From the NCBI GenBank assembly GCA_023299965.1, contig JALZVN010000143.1, forward strand, positions 1 to 15,706: 15,706 nucleotides of DNA, written 5' to 3'. The notes beneath the pieces were generated by a model. The model saw only the letters and a list, made by a program, of their open reading frames with translations, was not told the DNA's origin and did no database searches. Source of the DNA: Saprospiraceae bacterium. GTDB lineage: Bacteria; Bacteroidota; Bacteroidia; Chitinophagales; Saprospiraceae. Below, in pieces: positions 14,509-15,706 of this stretch. The position numbers and the translations under genes were made by a program. Position 1 is the stretch's first letter. Every line of letters starts with the position of its first letter.

Positions 14509-14531
14509 AAATATATTTTTAAAATATATTT
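14509..14531 (+). repeat. AT-only palindrome after the lysyl-endopeptidase gene
   Basis: AAATATATTTT and AAAATATATTT are exact complements around a single T, 25 bases after the protease stop codon. It could act as a weak terminator, but the stem has no G or C, and it also lies just upstream of the tRNA-Ser promoter. Confidence 0.4.
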
Positions 14532-14542
14532 TCAATATAATG

Positions 14543-14573
14543 TTTACTTTTTAGAAAGTATACCTTACATTTG
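14543..14573 (+). promoter_or_regulatory. Bacteroidota-type promoter of tRNA-Ser
   Basis: TACATTTG (14566-14573) matches TAnnTTTG exactly. TTTA (14543-14546), one base from the TTTG -33 consensus, lies 19 bases upstream, within the normal spacing. Transcription should start near 14580, giving a tRNA precursor leader of about 20 bases. Confidence 0.7.
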
Positions 14574-14599
14574 CAATCGCTAATATAAACAGCGCACAC

Positions 14600-14688
14600 G
14601 GAAGAGTGGCAGAGCTGGTTTAATGCACTGGTCTTGAAAACCAGCGTGCGGCAACGTACCGGGGGTTCGAATCCCTCCTCTTCCGCCA
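14600..14688 (+). tRNA. tRNA-Ser (anticodon UGA)
   Basis: The class II tRNA begins GGAAGAGTGGCAGAGCTGG and ends with GGTTCGAATCCCTCCTCTTCC, discriminator G and encoded CCA. The acceptor stem GGAAGAG/CTCTTCC is perfect. The anticodon stem CTGGT/ACCAG encloses loop CTTGAAA, giving anticodon TGA. The long variable arm (CGTGCGGCAACGTACCG region) is as expected for serine. CCA is encoded here but not in the tRNA-His gene. Confidence 0.96.
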
Positions 14689-14723
14689 AAGGCTTTATCT
14701 AGAAATAGATGAAGCCTTTTTTT
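14689..14723 (+). terminator. intrinsic terminator of tRNA-Ser
   Basis: A 13-pair stem (14689-14701 with 14706-14718, one T-G wobble) closes a GAAA tetraloop and runs into seven T residues (14717-14723). It begins immediately after the CCA end, so the tRNA is a single-gene transcript. Confidence 0.9.
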
Positions 14724-14917
14724 ATGCAGGTATATAGATAATAATTGAAAGACTATAAAAAATACAGTAGGCAAGCATCATTGATGTGAAAGAGAACTAT
14801 CCTGAATGATATTGTTAGACCTCAAGATTTATACAATTTGTATTATAAAATTGTGCAAGAAAAATTAGAATAGAAATGATTGAGGTCAAGACAAAAGCAC
14901 AATGAAAGCCCCTTCGC

Positions 14918-14969
14918 TATCATGAGCATTTTCAACCTGCCTCTGCCAGCAAGCCGGCGCAGAGCTCAG
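14918..14969. repeat. REP-like element copy 2
   Basis: This stretch matches the order of the palindrome at 1845-1902: TATCAT, TGAGCATTTT, AAC..GCC, then GCTCAG. TGAGC (14923-14927) and GCTCA (14964-14968) are the complementary outer ends, and CTCTGC (14941-14946) pairs with GCAGAG (14959-14964) inside. It is more GC-rich than its AT-rich surroundings and lies about 45 bases beyond the 3' end of the minus-strand gene that stops at 15014. Confidence 0.5.
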
Positions 14970-15013
14970 TCATTTGATCAATATATGTATGTAATTTTAT
15001 AGTTCAATTGGTA

Positions 15014-15706
15014 TTACTTATTTATTGAGGTATTACGCTCTACATTCTCACCACCAAGACCTCCGTTACATCCATCTAAAAACGCAGAGAAAACAGCACC
15101 TTGGATAACCTCAAATCCCGGTTCAAGGCATATTTGTTGTAATGCATCATAATCTACAATGGCTGTAGCGTCTATTATTTGAGTAGACTGAATGATATCG
15201 TTGGTTTCGAAATCAGCGATACCTGTTTCAATTCCAGTAAGTGCATTTTCGCCAGCAAAATTTATAAACTCAATATCCACAAAGGTATAATAAGCACAAC
15301 CATTGCTATCCGTAATTTCTAAACCTAGTATATCATTCTGCTGAAATGCAGCTGAAGTATAAGATACTGATGGACCACTTTGTAAAGATTCACCAGTATC
15401 CAAAAGGCCATTTCCATTAGAATCTAGAAAAAAATCATAGTTCGTTTCACCAGATGGGCTTGCATCAAAGGTAAGCGACTCTCCAGAGCACGCAGGTAAA
15501 TTACTACTTATTTGCGCTACAACAGTAGGAGAGTAGATTAGTGTGTAGTGAAATACCCAATCTCCATTTGTTGTGCTTTGAGTAAAAGAAGATGCATTCA
15601 GATCTATAGATTCAGTTGTGATGGTTTGAAAGTCATCTCCAAAATTGAAATCGCATTCACTTAAGAAGCCATCATCTTCGTGTGTTTCCAAAGAAATATT
15701 GACACT
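15014..15706 (-). CDS. C-terminal part of a large surface or secreted protein, N-terminus beyond the window
   Basis: The minus-strand frame is open to the window edge (first visible residues SVNISLETHEDDG) and gives 230 residues before TAA at 15014-15016; no genuine start is in view. Residues about 55-130 resemble an extracellular Ig/PKD-like domain (PACSGESLTFDASPSG, DSNGNGLLDTGESL, EITDSNGCAYY). The terminal region (ALTGIETGIADFETNDIIQS.., VDYDALQQICLEPGFEVIQG.., FLDGCNGG) has the hydrophobic repeat spacing and near-terminal GC pair of the Bacteroidota '3-coathanger stack' (GCX_COOH) C-terminal domain, as I recall it. The protein is probably a large exported adhesin-like or enzymatic protein; the catalytic part, if any, is outside the window. 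Confidence 0.8.
   Translation of the reverse strand, partial: SVNISLETHEDDGFLSECDFNFGDDFQTITTESIDLNASSFTQSTTNGDWVFHYTLIYSPTVVAQISSNLPACSGESLTFDASPSGETNYDFFLDSNGNGLLDTGESLQSGPSVSYTSAAFQQNDILGLEITDSNGCAYYTFVDIEFINFAGENALTGIETGIADFETNDIIQSTQIIDATAIVDYDALQQICLEPGFEVIQGAVFSAFLDGCNGGLGGENVERNTSINK

Noticed and set aside
14580..14774. Open frame containing GGRGGIRTPGTLPHAGFQ
   Set aside because: This is the classic artefact of translating the antisense strand of tRNA-Ser.
1..15706. CRISPR array, prophage or toxin-antitoxin system
   Set aside because: No regularly spaced direct repeats, integrase, phage structural genes or paired small toxin/antitoxin frames could be found on reading both strands.

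Overview
The window comes from a member of the Bacteroidota, most likely a Saprospiria/Lewinella-like marine heterotroph; the phylum is well supported, the class is my inference. The support is: secreted proteins ending in the type IX secretion (T9SS) C-terminal sorting domain, GEVED, FN3 and SprB-type modules, TAnnTTTG promoter elements in front of several genes, start codons without clear Shine-Dalgarno sequences, and a moderately AT-rich base composition.

Layout. Positions 1-1334 (minus) hold most of a secreted LVIVD-repeat (choice-of-anchor B type) protein whose C-terminus lies beyond the left edge. Positions 1335-2126 have no credible gene but carry a GC-rich block and two strong inverted repeats that look like dispersed intergenic elements. 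A gyrA gene (2127-4817) follows, with a YheT-type alpha/beta hydrolase (4859-5827) downstream on the same strand. After a terminator comes a tight two-gene operon (6016-7572): a soluble coiled-coil protein and a membrane-anchored coiled-coil protein whose post-membrane helices resemble PspA/IM30 (ESCRT-III-like). This is the best candidate in the window for an undescribed system.

Positions 7693-10635 encode a T9SS-secreted subtilisin-like protease. The minus strand then carries tRNA-His(GUG), with its own promoter, leader hairpin and terminator, and a lipoprotein-like gene (10889-11695). Divergent from that is a T9SS-secreted lysyl-endopeptidase-like protease with SprB-like repeats (12016-14484), followed by tRNA-Ser(UGA) with a clear promoter and terminator. 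A second copy of the hairpin element near 1857 lies at 14918-14969. The right edge holds the C-terminal 230 residues of a large surface or secreted protein (minus).

Themes: two large secreted endopeptidases of different clans and at least two further exported proteins point to extracellular protein degradation or surface attachment. The gyrA region and tRNAs are core functions. The PspA-like pair may be an envelope-maintenance module. No mobile element, CRISPR array or phage gene is visible. All family assignments are from reading translated sequence by eye, without database searches.
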